Assembly: GCA_902776945.1 (NCBI GenBank) | Contig: CACYSH010000018.1 | Location: 1-51,820, forward strand | Length of the DNA: 51,820 bases | Direction of reading: 5' to 3' | Source: an uncultured Ruminococcus sp. | GTDB lineage: Bacteria; Bacillota; Clostridia; Oscillospirales; Ruminococcaceae | In this document: positions 43,683 through 51,319 of the stretch, in pieces | Numbering within the stretch: the first letter of the stretch is position 1 | Layout: each line of letters starts with the position of its first letter | Translations under genes and position numbers: made by a program | Notes under the pieces: generated by a model | Seen by the model: the letters and a program-made list of their open reading frames with translations, nothing else | Database searches by the model: none | Told to the model about the DNA's origin: nothing

Positions 43683-45068
43683 ATGAAAAACACAAGAAGA
43701 TTTTTAGCGGCAGTTATGGCACTTGCAATGATTTCGGCAATGGCACCGATAAGCGCGTCCGCCCGCGGCGGCGAGGGCGAGGGCGAACCCGCAGGCACTT
43801 CCCTGACCGAAAACGGTGCAAGCGCCGACACCAACGTTAAATACAGCGTTGACCCGAGCTACACGGTCGTTATCCCCGCAGACGTTACCCTTTCGGACGA
43901 CAAAGATGTAACCGCAGATATTAAACTTGATAAGCCGGAAACCTTCAAGCTGGCTAAGGGCGCGAAGCTCTCCGTAAAGATCGAGAGCGAAAAGTTTGAG
44001 GTAACTAACAGCGGCGATAGTGTTACTTATACCGTAAAGTCAGGCGATAATGTTCTTGCTAAGGGCGACACGGCGGCGGAGTTTGCGGAGGGTAACACAG
44101 GCGCAAAGACCCTTACTTTCCCGAAAATGGATAACAAAGCAAAATACGCGGGCGAGTATACGGGTACGCTGACGTTTACTATCGCGGTTGAAGCGGCTCC
44201 CACGACCGTAGACGTTACGGGCATTTCGCTCGACAAGCCCACTCTTGGACTGACCGCAGGCGGCGACACGGCGACCCTTACCGCGACCGTTTCGCCCGAT
44301 ACCGCGACCGACAAGACCGTAACATGGACATCGAGCGATACAAGCGTTGCGACCGTTGCTGACGGCGTTGTAATACCTGTTGCGGCTGGCACGGCGACCA
44401 TTACCGCAACCGCAGGCGGCAAGACCGCGACTTGCACGGTGACTGTTGAACCCGCAACCGTAGCGGTTACTGGCGTTTCGCTCAATAAGACATCAATCGT
44501 ACTGCTCACAAACGGACAAAATACAGAAACTTTGACCGCTACTGTTAAACCTGACGATGCTACTGACAAGACTGTTACATGGACATCAAGTGACGAAAGT
44601 GTTGCAACCGTTGACCAGAACGGCAAGGTAACAGCAATTGCAACCGGTACGGCTACTATTACAGCTAAGGCGGGCGATAAGACTGCTTCTTGTACAGTAT
44701 TTGTAAACAAGGTAACTATTACAAATAGTGATTATCCGTTTAAAGACAACGACAATACTAATTTTGACAAGATCGACACCGGTTTAGTAACAGTAACGTT
44801 TGACAATAAGGGCGATTGGTGCGGTAATTACCATAATAAGGACGGCTGGTTCTTCTACGGCGACGATGCCACCGTGACAGTTACACCTTCCAAGCCGAAT
44901 ATGGAAATTAAAAAGGTGGTATTCTATACCAAGAATGGCAGTGCGGAACTGACTAAGGCACCTTTCACAGTATACAGTTATGGCTATTATATGTATACAG
45001 CTCCGAATGAGGGCGGTACTTGCTTTAATGACTGGGGCGTAAACAAGATCGAGGTTTATTTTAATTAA
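43683..45068 (+). CDS. Secreted protein with YTVxIPA domain and two Big2 domains
   Basis: This 461-residue protein has a signal peptide ending ISASA (residue about 27). A beta domain starts at VKYSVDPSYTVVIPADVTL and is shared, with variation, by the following secreted proteins. Two bacterial Ig-like (Big2) domains follow: VTGISLDKPTLGLTAGGDTA to about residue 255, and VTGVSLNKTSIVLLTNGQNT to about 345. The C-terminal 115 residues are unique and aromatic-rich. AGGAGG precedes the ATG. There is no sortase motif. Confidence 0.85.
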   Translation: MKNTRRFLAAVMALAMISAMAPISASARGGEGEGEPAGTSLTENGASADTNVKYSVDPSYTVVIPADVTLSDDKDVTADIKLDKPETFKLAKGAKLSVKIESEKFEVTNSGDSVTYTVKSGDNVLAKGDTAAEFAEGNTGAKTLTFPKMDNKAKYAGEYTGTLTFTIAVEAAPTTVDVTGISLDKPTLGLTAGGDTATLTATVSPDTATDKTVTWTSSDTSVATVADGVVIPVAAGTATITATAGGKTATCTVTVEPATVAVTGVSLNKTSIVLLTNGQNTETLTATVKPDDATDKTVTWTSSDESVATVDQNGKVTAIATGTATITAKAGDKTASCTVFVNKVTITNSDYPFKDNDNTNFDKIDTGLVTVTFDNKGDWCGNYHNKDGWFFYGDDATVTVTPSKPNMEIKKVVFYTKNGSAELTKAPFTVYSYGYYMYTAPNEGGTCFNDWGVNKIEVYFN

Positions 45069-45106
45069 TCAGTAAGTGACCTACATATAAACATATAAAC
45101 AACATA

Positions 45107-45135
45107 CCCCACCCCCGCCGCACGGCGGGGCGGGG
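45107..45135 (+). promoter_or_regulatory. GC-rich hairpin upstream of RBS (copy 1 of 3)
   Basis: CCCCGCCG-CA-CGGCGGGG (45113-45130), within a CATACCCCACCCCCGCCG context, sits about 10 bp before AAGGAGG of the next gene. The same block precedes the genes at 46930 and 47859. It could terminate upstream transcription, protect the processed 5' end, or mark gene duplication borders. Confidence 0.7.
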
Positions 45136-45158
45136 CAAACATTAAGGAGGGTAAAATC

Positions 45159-45686
45159 ATGAAAAAACTTATAAGCGGCATTACTGCATTAACTATGTTC
45201 TCGGCTATGACTATGGGCGTTTGCGCCGATACCGTAATCGCACCCTTTGGCGGCGACCCCTTTAACGCCGACCCGAACCCCGAGACCGCCGACGCGGTCG
45301 TTGAGTTCGAGATCAACCCCCAGTACACCGTGACTATCCCCGCAAAGGTAGAGCTTACGGGCAATTACGGCGAACGCTTCACAGGCTCGGGCGACATCAC
45401 CGCCGACGGCGTGTTCCTTGAAGAAAACGCCGCTATAATCGTTACCCTGACAAGCGCAAGCAAGTTCAATCTCTCGCACGAGGGCGAAGGCGACTACACG
45501 CTCCCTTACACCGCAACGGGATTCTTCGGCACGGTTGACAAGGAAAACGGCAGAGCCGTGGCAAGATTCGAAACCTCGACAGAAGCCTCCTCCGTAACGG
45601 TCAGCTTCCAGACCGACGAGGTACCGAAGTTCGCGGGCAAATACAGCGATCCCGTTGTATTCGGCATTTATATCGAGAAGGAGTGA
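45159..45686 (+). CDS. Secreted YTVTIPA-domain protein
   Basis: This 175-residue protein has a signal peptide (MKKLISGITALTMFSAMTMG, cut near VCA-D). A single copy of the shared domain follows: VEFEINPQYTVTIPAKVELT, then the ALTSASKF-type strand IVTLTSASKFNLSHEGEG and the closing KFAGKYSDPVVFGIYIEKE. It is short and has no wall anchor. The ubiquitin-bearing gene begins 6 bp after its stop and its ribosome site lies inside this gene, so the two are co-translated. Confidence 0.85.
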   Translation: MKKLISGITALTMFSAMTMGVCADTVIAPFGGDPFNADPNPETADAVVEFEINPQYTVTIPAKVELTGNYGERFTGSGDITADGVFLEENAAIIVTLTSASKFNLSHEGEGDYTLPYTATGFFGTVDKENGRAVARFETSTEASSVTVSFQTDEVPKFAGKYSDPVVFGIYIEKE

Positions 45687-45692
45687 TGAACC

Positions 45693-46841
45693 ATGAAAGC
45701 AAAAAGATTATTCGCGGCAGGAATGGCGCTGACGATGTTTGCATCTCTTGGCTCCATGACCGCAAGCGCAATGCAGATTTTCGTCAAGACCCTTACGGGC
45801 AAGACGATAACCCTTGACGTTGAACCGAGCGACACGGTAGAGAACGTCAAGGCGAAAATTCAGGACAAAGAAGGCATACCCCCCGACACACAAAGACTTA
45901 TCTTCGCGGGAAAGCAGCTCGAAGACAACAGAACGCTTGCCGATTACAATATTCAGAAGGAAAGCACCCTGCACCTTGTTATGAGAGTGAACGGCAACGG
46001 CACTATTGAGATAGTTCCCGACCCCGACGACCTGCCGAATCCCAAGCCCGATTCGGCGGGGCTTGAAGTCTCCTACGATGTTTCGCCGACATATACGGTA
46101 GTTATCCCCGCCGAAGTGACCCTTTCGGCGGAAGCCGTGACCGAAAAGCCCATTACCGCAACAGATGTAATGCTTTCGCAGGGCGAAAAGATAGTTGTAA
46201 CGCTCGATTCGGCATCGAATACCGCAAGCGGCTCGACCTTTAACGCGAAGGTGGGCAGCTCGACGGCGAATTACACGATAACCGCAGGCGGCGCGGGCGT
46301 TGAGGTAGGCGGCAAGGTCGCGGAGTTCGGCACCCAAGCGGGCGAGCAGTCGGCAGCGCTGACCTTCTCGGAAGCAACAGGCGCGACCTACGCGGGCAAG
46401 CACACCGAACAGCTGACCTTCGGCATTGCGGTTGAAGATGCGGCGGCGGCTCTGAAAGAAGTAACATTGGACTATAACACATTCAGAGCGATAAAGGAAA
46501 AAGAGACATTCACAAAAGACGGTATTACTTTCTTATCGGATTTTAAGATGAATAGTTATCTTTATGATATAAATATGACTTCGATATCTTCCCATGCAGG
46601 ACATACGTTTACCGCAACAGGACATAAGATCAAAAAGATCGAGCTTGCAGCGACAGACACCAATGCAAGCAGCGACAAATTTTCAAGCGGTACTGTAAAT
46701 GTTGAAGCTCTGACCTTTGACAGCACACATGAACAGAGTACAGTAAACGGCGCTAAAGTAACTTGGACAGGCGATGCCGAAACCGTAACATTTACAGGTA
46801 AAGCCTACGGAATAGAGTACATCAAAATTACGATAGAATAA
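45693..46841 (+). CDS. Secreted ubiquitin-domain protein
   Basis: This is a 382-residue protein. Residues 1-26 are a signal peptide ending TASA. Residues 27-102 are ubiquitin, from [20 protein letters not shown] to STLHLVMRV, matching the canonical eukaryotic protein at 67 of 76 positions from memory. The differences are E16D, I23V, Q40T, G53N, S57A, L71M, L73V, R74N and G76N. All seven lysines and the L8/I44/V70 patch are kept; the RLRGG tail is not (RVNGNG), so it cannot be conjugated as it stands. The AxA cleavage site would expose ubiquitin Met1 as the mature N-terminus. An Asp/Pro linker, a [17 protein letters not shown] domain and a unique C-terminal domain (about 255-382) follow. Confidence 0.93.
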   Translation: MKAKRLFAAGMALTMFASLGSMTASAMQIFVKTLTGKTITLDVEPSDTVENVKAKIQDKEGIPPDTQRLIFAGKQLEDNRTLADYNIQKESTLHLVMRVNGNGTIEIVPDPDDLPNPKPDSAGLEVSYDVSPTYTVVIPAEVTLSAEAVTEKPITATDVMLSQGEKIVVTLDSASNTASGSTFNAKVGSSTANYTITAGGAGVEVGGKVAEFGTQAGEQSAALTFSEATGATYAGKHTEQLTFGIAVEDAAAALKEVTLDYNTFRAIKEKETFTKDGITFLSDFKMNSYLYDINMTSISSHAGHTFTATGHKIKKIELAATDTNASSDKFSSGTVNVEALTFDSTHEQSTVNGAKVTWTGDAETVTFTGKAYGIEYIKITIE

Positions 46842-46876
46842 ACCCATAAGCATTTAAGATACGATTATATAACATA

Positions 46877-46906
46877 CCCCACCCCCGCCGCACGGCGGGG
46901 CGGGGG
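46877..46906 (+). promoter_or_regulatory. GC-rich hairpin upstream of RBS (copy 2 of 3)
   Basis: This is identical in core (CCCCGCCG-CA-CGGCGGGG) to the blocks at 45107 and 47806, and lies just before AAGGAGG of the next gene. Confidence 0.7.
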
Positions 46907-46929
46907 CAGCCTTTAAGGAGGAACACAAC

Positions 46930-47712
46930 ATGAAAAAATTTATAGCAGGATTATCCGCTCTCGCACTCGCGGGAATGATTACAATGAGCGTATCGGCTGA
47001 TACGACTATCGCACCCGACCCCGACAATATGCCCGCCCCCAAGCCGGGTTCAGCAGGGCTTGAAGTCTCCTACGATGTTTCGCCGACATACACGGTTACT
47101 ATCCCCGCCGCCGTTGAGCTTTCGCCGACCGAGACACAGACAAAGAACATTACCGCGACCGATGTAAAACTGGAGCAGGGCGCGAAGATCGTTGTAACGC
47201 TCGATTCGGCATCGAATACCGAAAGCGGCTCGACCTTTAACGCGAAGATAGGCGATTCGACCGCGAATTACACGATAAGCGCAGGCAGCGCGAATGTTGA
47301 AGTAGGCGGCAAAGTCGCAGAGTTCGACACCAAAGACGGCGACCAGTCGGCAGCGCTGACCTTCTCGAAAGCGGAAGGCGCGACCTACGCGGGCAAGCAC
47401 ACCGAACAGCTGACCTTCGGCATTGCGGTTAAAGATGCGGCGGAGGTTACACCGTTGACGGTAACATTACGAGGCGAGGGAATCGATCCGGTGATCTTGG
47501 AATATGAAGAAGACGACACATGGCAGGATATGCTGAATAGATACAGTGATATTCTGAGCATATCTCATTGGTCAAACGGAGTAGCTGCAGTAGATATAAT
47601 CAAATGCAGCGGTAAGGAATTGAAGCATGCTGACAGCACACATCTTTTCACCTGCGTTATCGTAAGCGATAAGGTAGTTGACTACGATTTGGAAAGCTAT
47701 ACTCTTACTTAA
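46930..47712 (+). CDS. Secreted YTVTIPA-domain protein, paralog of the ubiquitin protein
   Basis: This 260-residue protein has a signal peptide (LSALALAGMITMSVSA). Residues from [20 protein letters not shown] to about 170 are nearly the same as the post-ubiquitin part of the gene at 45693, including [17 protein letters not shown]. The ubiquitin is absent: the signal peptide runs directly into the Asp/Pro linker. The C-terminal 85 residues are unrelated. The pair suggests that ubiquitin was inserted into, or lost from, one duplicate. Confidence 0.87.
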   Translation: MKKFIAGLSALALAGMITMSVSADTTIAPDPDNMPAPKPGSAGLEVSYDVSPTYTVTIPAAVELSPTETQTKNITATDVKLEQGAKIVVTLDSASNTESGSTFNAKIGDSTANYTISAGSANVEVGGKVAEFDTKDGDQSAALTFSKAEGATYAGKHTEQLTFGIAVKDAAEVTPLTVTLRGEGIDPVILEYEEDDTWQDMLNRYSDILSISHWSNGVAAVDIIKCSGKELKHADSTHLFTCVIVSDKVVDYDLESYTLT

Positions 47713-47805
47713 TAAGGGTAACATCATTCTGCCAAATGTCGGTGTGATTTTTTGCAAGGTAAATGCTTTACCGACAGCTTTGTTTAACATTTAACATATA
47801 ACCCA

Positions 47806-47835
47806 CCCCACCCCCGCCGCACGGCGGGGCGGGGG
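47806..47835 (+). promoter_or_regulatory. GC-rich hairpin upstream of RBS (copy 3 of 3)
   Basis: Same core as the copies at 45107 and 46877, located before AGGGAGG of the gene at 47859. Confidence 0.7.
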
Positions 47836-47858
47836 TAAACATCAGGGAGGACAATACC

Positions 47859-48695
47859 ATGAAAAAAATGATAAGCATACTTTCCGCATTCGCAGTAATG
47901 GCGGCTCCCATGACGGCTTTCGCCGATACGACCATAACCGAAACGAGCGACCCCCAGTCGGCTGACGCGATAATCACAACCGAGATAGCCCCGAGCTACA
48001 TAGTGACTATCCCCGCCGACACCAAGGTTAATTTCAACGACACCTCGACCGATTTCGGCAAGGTCGAGCTTACCGAAGCAAGGCTTGACCCGGGCAAGGA
48101 GATAAGGGTAACGGTTGTCAGCGATGAAGAGCTGAACAACGAAGCCGATGAGACCAAGATAATTCCCTACACCATAACGGCACAGTACGCTTCGGGCGAC
48201 GCGGGCGAGGTCTATGTGCCTTTCAGAACGAGCGGACAGACGCTGAATATGTATACCGTTGGTCAGGCGTTCGCTCTCACTATCGAGATAACCGAGGACG
48301 ACTGGAACAAGGCATACGCCGGAAAATATTCCGATACGGTGACATTCGACATCGAGTATGTTACTGTTACCTCCGACGATGAGGAATTACCCGAGGATAT
48401 AGCGGACATCGCATTCAGCTATGAATATTTTGATAACGAGACAGGCAAGAATGTTCCCGTAAACGGACATCATTATATCCGCTTCGAAGAGGGCAAGACC
48501 TGGGCGGAAACGGTACGTCCCAATGATAACCTGAAAGTACAGGACGGCAATTTGGTATTTACCGCAATTACCGACGATGAAAACGGTATTACACTTGTTG
48601 TTTACGAAGGCACAGAGGACGACATCGGCGCAGCTGTTTCCCCCGATGATCCCGTAGACCACAACAAAGCATATATCGCAGTAGCCGAATCGTAA
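47859..48695 (+). CDS. Secreted YTVTIPA-type protein
   Basis: This 278-residue protein has a signal peptide (AFAVMAAPMTAFA). The shared domain is seen as IITTEIAPSYIVTIPADTKV and closes at YAGKYSDTVTFDIEYV. The C-terminal 100 residues are acidic and unique (EDIADIAFSYEYFDNETGKN). There is no sortase motif. It is followed 16 bp later by the wall-anchored member. Confidence 0.83.
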   Translation: MKKMISILSAFAVMAAPMTAFADTTITETSDPQSADAIITTEIAPSYIVTIPADTKVNFNDTSTDFGKVELTEARLDPGKEIRVTVVSDEELNNEADETKIIPYTITAQYASGDAGEVYVPFRTSGQTLNMYTVGQAFALTIEITEDDWNKAYAGKYSDTVTFDIEYVTVTSDDEELPEDIADIAFSYEYFDNETGKNVPVNGHHYIRFEEGKTWAETVRPNDNLKVQDGNLVFTAITDDENGITLVVYEGTEDDIGAAVSPDDPVDHNKAYIAVAES

Positions 48696-48711
48696 TTAAG
48701 GGGCTGATCTC

Positions 48712-49446
48712 ATGAAGAAAATCGCAGTCTTTCTGCTGTGCTTTTCTTTGTTAAGCTCGAATACGATCACCGTTTGCGCCGCCGAACCGAATACCGCCCC
48801 GGGCGAAGCGATGATAACAACGGAGGTGCCTGCAAGCCACCACATCAGGCTGATGATAAAAGGCTCTGTCGATGTAACGCTTGACGGGCAGTCCGGCACC
48901 GATTTCACGGTAGAGCGACTTTCGCAGCCCGTTCTGGAATTTATCCCGAATGGCAGGCGAATAATTAAACTGCTCCTGAACGGCGAGGACATAACGGACG
49001 CTGTAAAAAACGGCTTATACACGCTCGCCCCAGTTTACGGGGATATGGTTCTTGAAATAATCGCCGAAACAGAAGAAATTCCCTCCGAACAGAGCGGCAA
49101 TGATCCGGGCAGGGGCGAAACGAAGCGTGTGGAGGTAGGACATCCGGACAAAACCCCCGTTGCCTATAACTCCGCTGTCGGAAACGGCGGCGGCACGGAC
49201 GCGGCACCTTCCCCGGGCGACGCGCTCTCCACAGGCGGCGGCAAGAATCCCTCCGGCGGCACGGACGCGGGCGGAACGAACCTAACGGACGGCGGCGCGA
49301 ACCCCACCGACGGCGGGGGCGGGACAACACCCTCACCCTCCGGCGAAAACCCCTCAACGGGCATCGCAGGAAGCGTCTCGATAGGAACGGCGGCTCTTCT
49401 GCTATTAGGGCTTTTCAGAAAGAAACGCAGCGATAAAGAAAAATAA
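48712..49446 (+). CDS. Cell-wall-anchored surface protein (NPSTG sorting signal)
   Basis: This 244-residue protein has a signal peptide (LLCFSLLSSNTITVCA), then a small beta domain (TTEVPASHHIRLMIKGSVDV ... MVLEIIAETEE), then a Gly/Thr/Asp-rich spacer of about 90 residues. It ends with NPSTG, a hydrophobic stretch (SIGTAALLLLGLF) and RKKRSDKEK, a sortase sorting signal. It is the only anchored member of the locus, so it may fix or cap the others at the wall. No sortase gene is in the window. Confidence 0.87.
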   Translation: MKKIAVFLLCFSLLSSNTITVCAAEPNTAPGEAMITTEVPASHHIRLMIKGSVDVTLDGQSGTDFTVERLSQPVLEFIPNGRRIIKLLLNGEDITDAVKNGLYTLAPVYGDMVLEIIAETEEIPSEQSGNDPGRGETKRVEVGHPDKTPVAYNSAVGNGGGTDAAPSPGDALSTGGGKNPSGGTDAGGTNLTDGGANPTDGGGGTTPSPSGENPSTGIAGSVSIGTAALLLLGLFRKKRSDKEK

Positions 49447-49456
49447 AGATCGAATG

Positions 49457-49486
49457 ACAGGCGGTGCTTTGGTGCCGCCTGTTTTG
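49457..49486 (+). terminator. Terminator of the surface-protein locus
   Basis: ACAGGCGG (49457-49464) pairs with CCGCCTGT (49475-49482), followed by TTTTG. It lies just after the last gene. From here to 49710 no gene is seen, only palindrome fragments of the dispersed type. Confidence 0.8.
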
Positions 49487-49710
49487 TTCTGTAAATGAGC
49501 AACGCAGTCGATTTGCACAATTTTTGGACTATCACAAGGCTTGTAGGGGGGCTTGCTCCATACGCACTAACTTAATTAAAAATGCTGTAAAATCGCGGTT
49601 TTGTGGACATTCACGGGCGACTGCGCTAACAAGTTCGTGCCATGCTCGCCCATGTGACCACGAAATCACCGTGTTTTCAATGGTTTTGCCTTCACTTTTT
49701 TTACTTTGCT

Positions 49711-50649
49711 TTATCCGAATATGGCGGCGGCTATGCGTTCCTCGCTGTTGTTTCCTGCTCTTTCGAGCGCGTGTGCGTATATCATGGTAGTATTGATGCT
49801 CGTGTGCCGCAGCAGCTGCTGAGTTTCCTCCAGACTTGCCCCGTTAAGCAGATTGATAGTAGCCGCCGTATGTCTCAGGCTGTGCGCGGTAAGGCGGTCG
49901 CTGTCATAACCTGCGGCTTTAAGCCTGTTCTTGATTATGCGGCTGATACTGCGGGTAGTCATTCTCTGCCCGCTGTTTCGGTTAGCGTGACTGACAAACA
50001 AAGGGTCTTTGCCTTCTGTTTTTCCTCTTGCGGTCAGATAGGCTCTTATGGCTTCCTCTACCTGCTCGGGTACCTTCACAAGCTCGCTCTTTTCATCGCG
50101 TCCCTTGCCCAGAACAAAGAGTGCTGTAAAGTCCCCGACCGTCCGCATATCGTCAATATCCGCCCTTGCAAGCTCGATAGTTCTAAGCCCTCCCGTAACG
50201 GCTAAGGCGATAACGGCATAGTCCCTGAGACCCGACAAAGTATCGGTATTTATGTTATTCAGCACCTTGCCGACCTGCTTTGCGGTCAAGGGATCTTTTT
50301 TGTGTTCGGTGCCTATCTTAGCGCCCTTGATGTGCCTTGCAATGTCGGGGTAAATATTTTCCTGCTCCAGCCACTGAAAAAACAGCTTGACAGCCATTAT
50401 GTAAGCCTGCACCGTTGCGGGCTTATGGCTCTCTTTCAGCATATCTCTGTAAGCCAAAATGTCCTTTCTTGCGGGCTGTGAAATGCCTTTTTCCTGTAAA
50501 TAGCGCATAAAATGCTTAATATTGCCGGTATATGTCTGAACGGTGCGCGGCTTTGCGTCGATGTATCGTGTCCAGCGGTCGAACAGTTCCTCTGTTATGG
50601 TCTGCCCTGCCGTTATGCCGCCGCCCTCCGTCGTGATGATCTCATTCAT
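49711..50649 (-). CDS. Tyrosine recombinase (XerC/D-type integrase)
   Basis: This protein of about 312 residues has a SAM-like N-terminal core-binding domain (KPRTVQTYTGNIKHFMRYLQ) and a C-terminal catalytic domain. Catalytic residues are visible: Arg in GGLRTIELA, HSLRHTAAT (HxxR), the His in LLRHTSINTT and the Tyr nucleophile in MIYAHALE. The ATG at 50649 has GGGAG seven bases upstream; an ATG two codons earlier is too close. It may belong to a mobile unit, or flip or excise DNA nearby. No obvious att or inversion sites were found. Confidence 0.9.
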   Translation of the reverse strand: MNEIITTEGGGITAGQTITEELFDRWTRYIDAKPRTVQTYTGNIKHFMRYLQEKGISQPARKDILAYRDMLKESHKPATVQAYIMAVKLFFQWLEQENIYPDIARHIKGAKIGTEHKKDPLTAKQVGKVLNNINTDTLSGLRDYAVIALAVTGGLRTIELARADIDDMRTVGDFTALFVLGKGRDEKSELVKVPEQVEEAIRAYLTARGKTEGKDPLFVSHANRNSGQRMTTRSISRIIKNRLKAAGYDSDRLTAHSLRHTAATINLLNGASLEETQQLLRHTSINTTMIYAHALERAGNNSEERIAAAIFG

Positions 50650-50754
50650 AGTCATGCTCCCTTGGTGTAATGTATAGTAAAACCTGTCCCCTGCCCTGCA
50701 CAATTAACAAATAATTATTGTAGCATATTTTTTCCTGAATTTCAATAGCTTTTT

Positions 50755-50945
50755 CATAAAATTCACGGAAATCAATTTTGCTCCATATGTTGGTAGTCTT
50801 GTAGGGGCGCACCTATGTGTGCGCCCATTTTTTTTGGTCAAAAGGCGCAGTTTGCGGGCGCGCGGGCGCTCACGCAGGAGCGCCCCTACAAAATTCACAA
50901 ATATCGTTATGCGATTTTTGAAAATTGATTTCCGTGCATAAAATT
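50755..50945. mobile_element. 173-bp MITE with 16-bp perfect TIRs and 9-bp target duplication
   Basis: The ends CACGGAAATCAATTTT (50764-50779) and AAAATTGATTTCCGTG (50921-50936) are exact inverted repeats. The element is flanked on both sides by CATAAAATT (50755-50763 and 50937-50945), a 9-bp direct duplication. Inside are GTAGGGGCGCACC and GTGTGCGCCC sub-repeats and no ORF. A 9-bp duplication fits DDE transposases rather than the IS630 type. A partial copy lies at 41126. It inserted just upstream of the truncated promoter copy at 50950. Confidence 0.88.
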
Positions 50946-50949
50946 AATA

Positions 50950-51013
50950 AACGAGTACGCTTTCGGAGCCTTCTTTGTTGCGGATTTGTTGTGAATTTGG
51001 TCGAGGAAGTCTA
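50950..51013 (+). promoter_or_regulatory. Truncated third copy of the surface-locus promoter block
   Basis: AACGAGTACGCTTTCGG and TTTGTTGCGGATTTGTTG (50950-50993) match the block upstream of 42777 closely, but the -10 region is replaced by CGAGGAAGTCTA (51002-51013), an end of the 113-bp MITE family at 8431. It appears to be a promoter destroyed by element insertion and loss. Confidence 0.6.
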
Positions 51014-51099
51014 TTATACGATTTCGTTCTGTTTTGTTGATTTAGATACATCAAAGCGTCCGGTTGTAGCTCCCCCCCCCACGGACAGTAATCTGCATA

Positions 51100-51128
51100 T
51101 TGTAACTTCCACAAAAATATGATATTAT
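51100..51128 (+). promoter_or_regulatory. Promoter of a minimal ORF
   Basis: TTGTAA (51100-51105) and TATTAT (51123-51128) are separated by 17 bp with TGA before the -10 box. Confidence 0.6.
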
Positions 51129-51169
51129 AAAATCACAGAAAACGTAACTTACTTTCGGGAGGTAATCAA

Positions 51170-51226
51170 ATGGAAACCGTGAGCATAGTAAACGATATTA
51201 AAAACAAAAAAGCGGACTGCCGATAG
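51170..51226 (+). CDS. 18-residue mini-ORF, possible gene remnant or leader peptide
   Basis: A consensus ribosome site (GGGAGGT, 51157-51163) and a promoter precede an ATG encoding METVSIVNDIKNKKADCR, which ends inside the hairpin at 51212-51240. The set promoter, ribosome site, short ORF and hairpin could be a leader peptide, a tiny gene, or the start of a deleted gene. Nothing further identifies it. Confidence 0.3.
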   Translation: METVSIVNDIKNKKADCR

Positions 51227-51240
51227 ATCGGAAAGTCCGC
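51199..51240 (-). terminator. Terminator of the truncated surface-protein gene
   Basis: GCGGACT (51212-51218) pairs with AGTCCGC (51234-51240), with inner CCGAT/ATCGG, and an A-rich run (51199-51211) gives a T run on the minus strand, downstream of the stop at 51320. Confidence 0.75.
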
Positions 51241-51319
51241 CTTTGCTCTTGTTATACTTGCCGTGTCGGTTCTGTCCTAAAAAGCGCGGAACCGCCGGAC
51301 ATGGAAAATCCTACCCGAA

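Noticed and set aside
44027-44710. 227-codon minus-strand ORF opposite the Big2 protein
   Set aside because: Shadow of repetitive Big2 coding sequence; no start signals.
45708-46403. 231-codon minus-strand ORF opposite the ubiquitin gene
   Set aside because: Arg/Ala-rich shadow frame with no family resemblance; the plus frame is unambiguous.
49464-50205. Plus-strand ORFs opposite the recombinase
   Set aside because: Antisense to catalytic motifs of the integrase; no ribosome site.
51072-51080. Run of nine C as a phase-variation tract
   Set aside because: It lies upstream of the mini-ORF promoter, not in a coding frame or promoter spacer, so a switching role is unsupported.
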